Shown here piece by piece: positions 1 to 5,168 of a stretch of 5,479 bases of DNA. Origin of the DNA: an uncultured Porphyromonadaceae bacterium (GTDB lineage: Bacteria > Bacteroidota > Bacteroidia > Bacteroidales > Muribaculaceae); contig CAJMDR010000162.1 of NCBI GenBank assembly GCA_905212215.1, positions 1 through 5,479 of the forward strand, written 5' to 3'. The notes under the pieces were generated by a model. That model saw only the letters and a program-made list of their open reading frames with translations. It did no database searches and was not told where the DNA came from. The position numbers and the translations under genes are program-made. Within the stretch, counting starts at the first letter, position 1. Each line of letters starts with the position of its first letter.

Positions 1-410
1 GACGAGGGAGCGGCGAGCTGAGCTTCATCAAGGAGTGAATAGCGGTCAATCTGTTTGATGGTTCGTTTGTTGAGGCGTTGAATGTTGCAATACCGCACTT
101 GGATGCTCCGTGAAGTCAGCACCTTATCGGAGGCATACGTTTCTTTGTCGAATAACCCGAGCGCCAGGCAAGCTTTTACAACCTCGAGTATATACGCCTC
201 GTCAAAGCCCGTTGATTCCGAACATATGAAAGGCAACTCTTCATCCCACTGCAAGAAGTACCCGTTTTTGTAGATAAGACAGAGCAGGAGAGCATATACA
301 GTGACGGCTTTGCCACCTTGACGCTTGATTAGTTTGCGTATGCGGAAGTCCTGAAAGAGGTCGACGTCGAAAGGGAAATATTCAAGTCCCGGTTTTGCTA
401 TTCGTGCCAT
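1..410 (-). CDS. DUF4373 (Lin1244/Lin1753-type) phage replication protein, N-terminal part
   Basis: This open frame starts with ATG at 408-410 and runs off the left edge without a stop, giving 136 complete codons. The start MARIAKPGLEYFPFDVDLF, followed by a helical stretch, VYALLLCLIYKNGYFLQWDE (residues 37-56) and the segment LGLFDKE...VLTSRSIQVRY (84-107), matches the layout of the DUF4373 domain. That domain is found at the N-terminus of phage and mobile-element proteins and is thought to be a winged-helix DNA-binding unit of replisome-organiser (DnaD-like) proteins. Residues 108-136 (QRLNKRTIK...) begin a basic linker; the C-terminal half lies outside the window. The gene begins 6 bases after the DUF1064 stop, so it belongs to the same transcript. 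Family recognition is by remembered pattern. The replication role is inferred from the family and from the neighbouring recombination genes. Confidence 0.85.
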   Translation of the reverse strand, partial: MARIAKPGLEYFPFDVDLFQDFRIRKLIKRQGGKAVTVYALLLCLIYKNGYFLQWDEELPFICSESTGFDEAYILEVVKACLALGLFDKETYASDKVLTSRSIQVRYCNIQRLNKRTIKQIDRYSLLDEAQLAAPS

Positions 411-416
411 AACGGT

Positions 417-785
417 TTATATTTCAGTTATCGCTATTCCGTGAATGTGAAGCATGAGCTTACGTTTTATGGTATAGTCCGGAGTGCGGACGCCTTTAGT
501 GTCCTCCACTATGGTCTTTCCGTCTTTTACGTACACGAAATCGGCGTAGTAGGAGCACTCTCTTTCGAGTAGTTTACCGGCGCTATCCCGCTGTGTGGGT
601 ATGAGGACGTACTTGACTTGCTCGCGGAGGTTAGAGATAAGCCCTGCACGCTGCATGAGCTTGAGTCTGTTAGCACGGCGATGCTCTTTGCGGGAGTCGT
701 AACCGCCGGACTTCAAGGCATGATACTTGTTGCCTTTTTGAGTAGCAGAGGCTACGCGCAGGGCTTTGAACTCGTCAACGGTCAT
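417..785 (-). CDS. DUF1064 family protein, probable PD-(D/E)XK endonuclease
   Basis: The 122-residue protein has the full DUF1064 pattern: a basic start with KYHA (20-23), SRKEHRRA (31-38) with a helix glutamate at E34, a middle strand with YVLIPTQ (59-65), then YYADFVY (79-85) and VEDTKG (93-98), ending with IKRKLMLHIHGI (106-117). D82 followed by D95-x-K97 fits the PD-(D/E)XK nuclease core, and E34 could be the first-helix acidic residue. DUF1064 proteins are small phage proteins that lie near replication and recombination genes and are usually thought to act as endonucleases on branched or nicked DNA; that activity is inferred here. The length is normal for the family. The start overlaps the end of the DUF4494 gene by 11 bases, which suggests coupled translation. 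No signal peptide or membrane segment is seen, so it should be cytoplasmic. Confidence 0.85.
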   Translation of the reverse strand: MTVDEFKALRVASATQKGNKYHALKSGGYDSRKEHRRANRLKLMQRAGLISNLREQVKYVLIPTQRDSAGKLLERECSYYADFVYVKDGKTIVEDTKGVRTPDYTIKRKLMLHIHGIAITEI

Positions 786-1332
786 TGGAATTGAAGTCAG
801 AGAATGTGAACACGTCCATATACTTGGTGTCAGCGATAGACTCTATGTCGTAATCGGCCATGGTTCCTTTCATGCCTTCGTTGAAGCGTTCGCGAGCGGC
901 GGCAATGTCGGTAGACTCAACAAGAATCTGAGACACTGACCGCTTTTCAGCAGCTGTTTTTTCATCGTAGCTGATGAAGGCTACCTTTACGAGAAACCAA
1001 CGGGAATCCTGGGGCTCGAAGAGCTTGTCGGCGGATGTGGCTTTTTCCAACTCTTCGGCGCTGTGACGTTGGAGGGCTTTCTCAACATCCGATTTGGATT
1101 TGCCGAGGGCAAGTGCTACCTGTGAAGTGGTGAACACTTCGGCTATTTTGGTTTTCTTGATGGCCGGGATTGAAAAATCGCCTGAGATGTAAGGCTTGAC
1201 AGCCTCCATAATGCGAGCTTCGGCCTCGGTGAAAGAGAGGGCGTCAAGCAAGTATCTTTCAGTGACTTTCTTTATCTTTCCGTCCTGTTGTATCTTGTCG
1301 TAGCGGACAGAACATTCAAAGTAGAGACTCAT
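775..1332 (-). CDS. DUF4494 domain protein with an internal insertion
   Basis: The 185-residue product matches the Bacteroidota family DUF4494 at both ends. The N-terminal part has YFECSVRYDK (4-13), KKVTERYLLDALSFTEAEARI (21-41) and KPYISGDFSI (46-55). The C-terminal part has RWFLVKVAFISYDEKTAAEKR (111-131), ILVESTD (136-142), MKGTMADYDIESIADTKYMDVF (154-175). Between them, about residues 68-108 form a stretch I do not expect in the family, where KIAEVF would normally lead almost directly to the RWF strand. The family is found in phages and mobile elements of Bacteroidota; its function is unknown. The predicted fold is a mix of strands and helices, cytoplasmic, without a signal peptide. The gene starts inside the HU-like gene stop (ATGA, 1329-1332), which fixes the start, and its end overlaps the DUF1064 gene by 11 bases. 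The family call is firm; no role is proposed. Confidence 0.88.
   Translation of the reverse strand: MSLYFECSVRYDKIQQDGKIKKVTERYLLDALSFTEAEARIMEAVKPYISGDFSIPAIKKTKIAEVFTTSQVALALGKSKSDVEKALQRHSAEELEKATSADKLFEPQDSRWFLVKVAFISYDEKTAAEKRSVSQILVESTDIAAARERFNEGMKGTMADYDIESIADTKYMDVFTFSDFNSNDR
1329..1332 (-). promoter_or_regulatory. ATGA stop-start overlap (HU-like gene to DUF4494 gene)
   Basis: On the minus strand the TGA stop of the HU-like gene (1331-1329) shares two bases with the ATG of the DUF4494 gene (1332-1330). A ribosome that ends the first gene can restart on the second. This supports the chosen DUF4494 start and ties its dose to the HU-like protein. Confidence 0.8.
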
Positions 1333-1604
1333 TTGTTGAGTTGTTTTTTGAGTGTCGGACTTATTCGGAATCTTACTGTGCGCTGCGAGGGAATGACGAT
1401 GTCTTTCCCGGCGTTGAGGTCACGTCCCCTTCTTGGCTGCATGTCCTTCACTGCCAGGGTTCCGAATCCACGTAGGAATACGGACTCGCCACGGGTGAAG
1501 GACTCCGAGAGGATGTCGAGAATGTTGTCTACGACCTGGAGAGATGTAGACCTGGTGAAGCCGATGCGTTTGCAGAGCTGCTCTGCGATGTCATTTCTGT
1601 TCAT
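1329..1604 (-). CDS. HU/IHF-family DNA-bending protein
   Basis: The 91-residue length and layout are those of a single-domain HU/IHF protein: an N-terminal helical dimerisation part (MNRNDIAEQLCKRIGFTR, then VVDNILDILSESFTRGESV), the turn FLRGFGTLAVK (43-53) with the conserved GFG, a basic beta arm (RRGRD...AGK, 58-67), IVIPSQRTVRFR (69-80) and a final short helix SPTLKKQLNK. Such proteins dimerise and bend DNA, helping recombination, replication or packaging complexes to form. At the arm tip the usual R-N-P-x-T-G reads R61-D-L-N-A-G66, so the proline that normally wedges into DNA is a leucine (L63). The start overlaps the end of the 62-residue gene by 14 bases. It is likely a phage-encoded architectural protein rather than the host HU, given its place among recombination genes. 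Confidence 0.92.
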   Translation of the reverse strand: MNRNDIAEQLCKRIGFTRSTSLQVVDNILDILSESFTRGESVFLRGFGTLAVKDMQPRRGRDLNAGKDIVIPSQRTVRFRISPTLKKQLNK

Positions 1605-1779
1605 TGCGGGATTGTTTTAGGAGTTGTCTGTTTATTTTGCGGTTTATTTTGTCTCTGAGCAGATTGATTGCCCAGGCGTGGTTGCGGTTACGCAGTCCTT
1701 TGCGGGAGCTGTAGTGCAGGGCCGCTATTTCGAGACAGTCAAGGATACGCTCAATGTCAGAGTTACTTATCAGTACCAT
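1591..1779 (-). CDS. small basic protein of unknown function
   Basis: I do not recognise this 62-residue protein. It begins MVLISNSDIERILDCLEIAA and continues with HYSSRKGLRNRNHAWAINLL and a basic end rich in K, R, N and Q. It looks all-helical: a first amphipathic helix (about residues 7-21), a polar turn around 24-33, and a second long helix (34-56). No cysteine pairs, signal peptide or membrane segment are seen. The net positive charge would fit nucleic-acid or partner binding, but that is a guess. It is kept as real because it fits exactly into the overlapping gene chain: its start lies 17 bases inside the end of the SNF2 gene, and its stop lies 14 bases inside the HU-like gene. No alternative gene fills this stretch on the coding strand. 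Confidence 0.72.
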   Translation of the reverse strand: MVLISNSDIERILDCLEIAALHYSSRKGLRNRNHAWAINLLRDKINRKINRQLLKQSRNEQK

Positions 1780-3178
1780 AGTCGAGGAAAGAGTTTACAA
1801 GTTCATCGAAATACATTTCATCGGTCGGAATATCATCATCACAGGCCATAATCTGGTTGGCGATGCTCCGCTTTTTGTGAATGATGTTATAAAGAACCGG
1901 GTCGATGGTGCTACGGCCAATGAGGTAATAGCAGTTGACGTTATTCTTTTGGCCTATGCGGTGGGCGCGGTCCTCACACTGACAGCAATCGGCGTAGGTC
2001 CAGGGAAACTCCACGAAAGCGACATTTGAGGATGCAGTGAGCGTCAGGCCGACACCGGCAGCTTTGATGGAGCAGATTATCAGTTGAGCCTTGCCCGACT
2101 GGAAAGCATCGACAGCCGCCTGCTTCTCGGCTGTGTTGTCATCACCTGTAACCCGGACGGCATCGGGAAATTGCTTTTGCAGAGCCTTGACAATCTCCTT
2201 CAGCGAGCAGAATACAATCAGCGGCTTGCCGTTAGCGAGGAAATTCTTTATAAAATCGGTAGCCTGTTTCACCTTGCCTTTGGAGGCGAGCGAGCGCAGG
2301 GTCATGAACTTAACCAGAGCTTCCATGCGCATTTTGCGGCGTATCTCTCGGTCGGTACACTCGGTGTATTCGCGGAGGTAGGCGGCGAGGTCAGCGGCGG
2401 CGAGGTCGTATTCTTCGCGGTTGGAGATTTCAACGTAGAGGTCTGTGCGTTGCTTGTCGGGCAACTCTGTAAGCACCTTTGCCTTCTCGCGGCGTATCAT
2501 GCAGGTGCCATAGAGTTTATCCGACAATTCGGATAGGTTCTCATTATCGCCGTACTGAGCAAGGAATTTGCCCCGGCCTCCGAAGTCAGAGAGGAGACGG
2601 CCCATGATAGCGAGTTGAGAAACGAGGTCTTGAGCATGGTTGACAACCGGGGTACCGGACAGAAGTATGCGCCACTCCTTGCCCTCGACAATACCACGGG
2701 TGAACATGGTTTGTTGCGCCGTTGGGTCTTTGAGCCTGTGCGACTCGTCCATGATTACCGAGCGGAATACATTGATGTCGCGGTTGAACACAACATCTTT
2801 GAGGGTGAAGGTCTTGCCGCCCTTGATGTCCCAGACAAAGAACTTTTTCAGACTCTCATAGTTGACGATGGCAACATGGAACATCCCCATGCCGAGGAAA
2901 TAAGGCCACGATGTGCGCGAAGCATTGTCGAGAACCAACGACTTTTTGTCGGTAAACTTTTCAAATTCACGCTGCCAATTTATCTTAAGCGAGGAGGGGC
3001 AGATTACCAGACAGGGATAAGCGGCGGCGGTATCGACAATACCGATGCTTTGCAAGGTCTTGCCAAGTCCCGGCTCATCGCCTATCAACAGGCGGCGGCG
3101 TTCAAGCCCGAACAGGATACCTTCTTTCTGGTATTCGTAAGGCTCTACTCGAAGTTTATGTTTCAGCGTTGCGGTCAT
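1763..3178 (-). CDS. SNF2-family DNA helicase/translocase (phage type)
   Basis: This 471-residue protein is an ATP-driven superfamily 2 motor of the SNF2 group, expected to move on double-stranded DNA and remodel protein-DNA or branched structures rather than unwind long duplexes. All main motifs are present: Q motif area YEYQKEG (14-20), Walker A GDEPGLGKT (33-41), ICPSSL (motif Ia, 59-64), VIMDESH (141-147), LLSGTP (172-177), PLIVFCS (motif IV, 319-325), IICSIKAAGVGLTLT (motif V, 367-381) and QCEDRAHRIGQ (motif VI, 400-410, with R404 and R407). It is a bare motor, shorter than cellular SNF2 proteins, with no accessory domain. An ATG five codons upstream (3193) is open, but I chose 3178 because its ATGA junction with the nuclease stop is typical of coupled genes and MTATLKHKLRVEPYEYQ leads straight into the domain. 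Phage SNF2 genes commonly sit in replication/recombination modules; the exact role is inferred. Confidence 0.93.
   Translation of the reverse strand: MTATLKHKLRVEPYEYQKEGILFGLERRRLLIGDEPGLGKTLQSIGIVDTAAAYPCLVICPSSLKINWQREFEKFTDKKSLVLDNASRTSWPYFLGMGMFHVAIVNYESLKKFFVWDIKGGKTFTLKDVVFNRDINVFRSVIMDESHRLKDPTAQQTMFTRGIVEGKEWRILLSGTPVVNHAQDLVSQLAIMGRLLSDFGGRGKFLAQYGDNENLSELSDKLYGTCMIRREKAKVLTELPDKQRTDLYVEISNREEYDLAAADLAAYLREYTECTDREIRRKMRMEALVKFMTLRSLASKGKVKQATDFIKNFLANGKPLIVFCSLKEIVKALQKQFPDAVRVTGDDNTAEKQAAVDAFQSGKAQLIICSIKAAGVGLTLTASSNVAFVEFPWTYADCCQCEDRAHRIGQKNNVNCYYLIGRSTIDPVLYNIIHKKRSIANQIMACDDDIPTDEMYFDELVNSFLDYGTDK
3175..3178 (-). promoter_or_regulatory. ATGA stop-start overlap (nuclease to SNF2 helicase)
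   Basis: The nuclease stop TGA (3177-3175) overlaps the helicase ATG (3178-3176). It decides the helicase start over the ATG at 3193 and suggests that the two proteins are made in step by ribosome restart. Confidence 0.75.
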
Positions 3179-3837
3179 AAGGCAAGACACCAATATTGAA
3201 ATGCTAATTCCAGATACTTATCACGCCCACGGAGATACACCGGGTCGTCACGGCGTATGCGCGTTGTGAACACATTGCAATTACGTTTACTGATGGCATA
3301 GATGAAATCGCAGTCGGAATGTGCGATGTCCATATACCATGCGCGGGAGCGGTCCCAATCGAAGAAGTCAATGGCATCCTCAAATTCCTTTTGGGTTGAG
3401 GCCGCACAGGTCTTGAGGTCCCCGCCGAAGTGATATGGAGACAACCACCAATCCCACTTACAGCGGGTGTCGAGGGTGAAGGGGAAACCGCCATACTCAA
3501 ACTCCTGTGCTTTGTTGACCATGAACCTTTGTGTTTCGGCCTCGGCCAACACCTTTGCGAGAAAGGGGTCATGCCGTGCAGTCATACGCAGGGAGCGGTA
3601 CATTTCCTTTGCATGTCGAAACTCATCATCGGTGTATTGCTCACCGTCAACGGTCAGTTGGTAGTAGTTTACGCGGTCCGGCTCTGTGATGATAGCGTCC
3701 ACCAGATTGCCGAAGCGGAATGCCGCCTCCTTCACACCCGGCGGCATAGGCACCGGGTGTAAGAGGTTTTTCAGAGCGGTAAGGTCAGAGTTACTGACCT
3801 CAGAGCGGCTGTAATATGCATCGGGATTCTGGCTCAT
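3175..3837 (-). CDS. RecE-like PD-(D/E)XK exonuclease
   Basis: The 220-residue product looks like the stand-alone nuclease domain of the RecE/phage exodeoxyribonuclease VIII group (PDDEXK-like, DUF3799 type). These enzymes chew one strand of a double-stranded end so that an annealing protein can load. Visible parts: the opening YYSRSEVSNSDLTALK (8-23), the helix FRFGNLVDAIITEP (40-53), the strand FTLDTRCKWDWW (120-131) with D129, and GGDLKTC (138-144) with the D140-x-K142 core. The later helix WDRSRAWYMD (161-170) corresponds to the usual Q-x-x-x-Y segment. Two signature residues differ: the family histidine of the FGN helix appears as D47, and the glutamine of QxxxY as S164. The gene lies 2 bases after the coiled-coil gene and runs into the SNF2 gene by an ATGA overlap. 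With the RecT-like gene upstream it forms a RecE/RecT-type pair. Activity is inferred from the family. Confidence 0.82.
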   Translation of the reverse strand: MSQNPDAYYSRSEVSNSDLTALKNLLHPVPMPPGVKEAAFRFGNLVDAIITEPDRVNYYQLTVDGEQYTDDEFRHAKEMYRSLRMTARHDPFLAKVLAEAETQRFMVNKAQEFEYGGFPFTLDTRCKWDWWLSPYHFGGDLKTCAASTQKEFEDAIDFFDWDRSRAWYMDIAHSDCDFIYAISKRNCNVFTTRIRRDDPVYLRGRDKYLELAFQYWCLAL

Positions 3838-3839
3838 GC

Positions 3840-5045
3840 TTACTTGGCTTTTACATCATCCACATAGTTCACGTCAGAAATGAACATCGGAGCATCCTTG
3901 GAGTTGGCAGCGGTGTTGGCGTAGGTAATCTGTTTCTTAAACTCCTTGCAGAGTTCCTCCATAGACAGAGTGCAGCCGACCTGCGACCACCAGAAGGCCA
4001 CGACCTTCATGATGTCATCGGCAGTTTCGACAACGACCTTTTTCTTGACCTGTGTCTTGGGCTGATAGGATGCAGGAGCGGCCACCGGCAAACCGAACAG
4101 GTCGTCCATTTCCTGTTTCTGGGCAGAGAGCTGAGCGGCGGTTGCCTCCTGTTTCTCGCGTTCCTTGCGCTCTGCTTCCTTTCGGGCAGCTTCCTCACGC
4201 TCCTTTGCCTCCATGTCGGCCTTGATTTTGGCTGCTTCCTCGGCTGATGCTTTGGCGATACGTTCAAGCTCCTTCTTTTTGGAGGGCAGACGGTCGAGAA
4301 TATCATCGCGGGTGCTTTGCACCTCAAAGGGGAATTGCTCTTTGAAGCGAGTGACCAGACCGGCCATTACGTTGGCTTGGATGGCGCGGCACTCCTCCGG
4401 GGTGAGTTCGGTAGGGCGATATGCGCCGCTGATTACCGTCTGGCACCATGTTTCGGGGAGTTCGCAGATATACTCCTTGACACCGTCATAGATGATTTCG
4501 TAATTGTCGAGTGTCAATAACTTATCCAAGTCGGTCAGCTCGTTGATGCTCTTATTGACAAGAGCGTTGAACTGCTTTACATAGTCCTCCTCGACATCGG
4601 AGCGGTAACGCACCTTGGCGTTTTCCTTTGCCTGTTTCGCGGCCTCCTCGCGGCGGCGGCGTTCCTCCTCCTCATGTTTCTGTTTGGCGAAGGCGTTGCG
4701 GTAGGCTTGCAGTTGGCCCGGTATGGAGTTGGCTTTGGAGGGGTCCACGTCATTCTCCATCGTGGTATAGACCTTGCGTATCTGGTCAAAGAGCTGAGTG
4801 ACGGGAGTGCGTTTGCCGTTCATCTTCTTGACTGTGATTTTTGCCTTTTCGATGAACTTGGCTATCTCCATGTCGAGGGCATCCGACATTCCTTCCTGCT
4901 TTGCGCGGGCGAGGAGTTGATTGCCCACTTCAAGGCAACGGGTGTGGGAGAGCTGATTGTCCTTGTAGGACTGAGGCGCGAGTTCGGCAAGCGTCTGCAC
5001 GTTGCGCGGCTCAAAGATTGTTAATGCTTGGGTGTTGTCTGCCAT
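3840..5045 (-). CDS. phage coiled-coil protein of unknown function in the recombination module
   Basis: I do not recognise a characterised family in this 401-residue protein. Residues 1-118 form a mostly helical N-terminal part (PQSYKDNQLSHTRCLEVGNQL; IAKFIEKAKITVKKMNGKRT; LFDQIRKVY). Residues 119-145 are a very charged helix (KHEEEERRRREEAAKQAKEN). Residues 146-252 look like a second folded helical part with conserved-looking ELPETWCQT (195-203) and LTPEECRAIQ (214-223). Residues 255-312 form a second long E/K/R/A-rich coiled coil, followed by a proline-rich linker (320-331) and a C-terminal part with VVAFWWSQVG (348-357) and SMEELCKEFKKQI (361-373). It is soluble. ATG at 5045 is the first possible start because a TAA lies in frame 21 bases upstream. 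Its place between the annealing protein and the nuclease suggests a scaffold or partner in strand exchange or DNA end processing; this is only inference. The general plan recalls phage DUF1351-like proteins, without a firm match. Confidence 0.85.
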   Translation of the reverse strand: MADNTQALTIFEPRNVQTLAELAPQSYKDNQLSHTRCLEVGNQLLARAKQEGMSDALDMEIAKFIEKAKITVKKMNGKRTPVTQLFDQIRKVYTTMENDVDPSKANSIPGQLQAYRNAFAKQKHEEEERRRREEAAKQAKENAKVRYRSDVEEDYVKQFNALVNKSINELTDLDKLLTLDNYEIIYDGVKEYICELPETWCQTVISGAYRPTELTPEECRAIQANVMAGLVTRFKEQFPFEVQSTRDDILDRLPSKKKELERIAKASAEEAAKIKADMEAKEREEAARKEAERKEREKQEATAAQLSAQKQEMDDLFGLPVAAPASYQPKTQVKKKVVVETADDIMKVVAFWWSQVGCTLSMEELCKEFKKQITYANTAANSKDAPMFISDVNYVDDVKAK

Positions 5046-5065
5046 GATTGATATATTTAAGGGTT

Positions 5066-5110
5066 ACACGGTTTTGATGTTGCATACTCGGTGATTATAC
5101 CAAGCCGTGT
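5066..5110 (-). promoter_or_regulatory. possible alternative stem competing with the main hairpin
   Basis: Bases 5066-5071 (ACACGG) and 5105-5110 (CCGTGT) are perfectly complementary, and the match extends to 8 of 9 pairs (5066-5074 against 5102-5110 region, one mismatch). The second segment is part of the left arm of the main hairpin, so both structures cannot form at once. The alternative stem would end about 20 bases before the 5045 start codon. It is weaker than the main hairpin and could be chance. Confidence 0.35.
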
Positions 5111-5162
5111 GCAGTAGTGTCCGTTGAGGGTGTTACGCACAAGCGGACACCCACTGCACGGC
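5104..5162 (-). promoter_or_regulatory. long imperfect RNA hairpin after the recT-like gene
   Basis: The arms are 5104-5123 and 5144-5162. They pair through three runs, GCCGTG, CAGT and GTGTCCG (17 pairs in all), interrupted by a small bulge and a small internal mismatch, with a loop of 20 bases. In the minus-strand transcript the first arm starts 6 bases past the recT-like stop codon. No T tract follows, so a simple factor-independent terminator is unlikely. A transcript-stabilising, processing or attenuation element is more likely. The pairing is seen directly; the function is inferred. Confidence 0.65.
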
Positions 5163-5168
5163 CTGTTG

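Larger units (their letters stand above)
5046..5168. other. intergenic region between recT-like and coiled-coil genes
   Basis: This is the only sizeable non-coding gap in the window. It holds the hairpin at 5104-5162 and a possible competing stem. The last 20 bases before the 5045 start codon are A/T-rich (ATATATCAATC directly before ATG) with no Shine-Dalgarno motif, as is common in Bacteroidota leaders. No Bacteroidota promoter motif (TAnnTTTG) is seen on the minus strand, so the downstream genes are probably read through from the recT promoter, which is outside the window. Confidence 0.7.

Noticed and set aside
82..273. Plus-strand open frame of 63 codons near the left edge
   Set aside because: It is opposite the DUF4373 domain, which continues without a break on the minus strand and has clear family similarity.
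2615..3199. Long plus-strand open frame (194 codons) opposite the SNF2 gene
   Set aside because: It lies wholly over the conserved SNF2 motifs on the other strand; its product has no recognisable domain and every neighbouring real gene is on the minus strand.
3204..3572. Minus-strand open frame of 122 codons in another frame of the nuclease gene
   Set aside because: It overlaps the nuclease gene out of frame, is rich in S, T, P and R as frame shadows are, and has no family resemblance.
3816..4247. Plus-strand open frame of 143 codons with hydrophobic leucine-rich end
   Set aside because: The hydrophobic stretch is the complement of the E/K/A-rich coiled coil of the minus-strand gene, an expected shadow effect.
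5094..5123. Sigma70-like promoter on the minus strand (TATAAT at 5099-5094, CGGACA as a -35 with 18-base spacing)
   Set aside because: Only 4 of 6 bases fit at -35, the site lies inside the hairpin, and Bacteroidota promoters use TAnnTTTG-type -7 elements, none of which is seen here.
5104..5162. Rho-independent terminator after recT
   Set aside because: The loop is 20 bases long and no T-run follows on the minus strand; the downstream genes also lack their own visible promoter.
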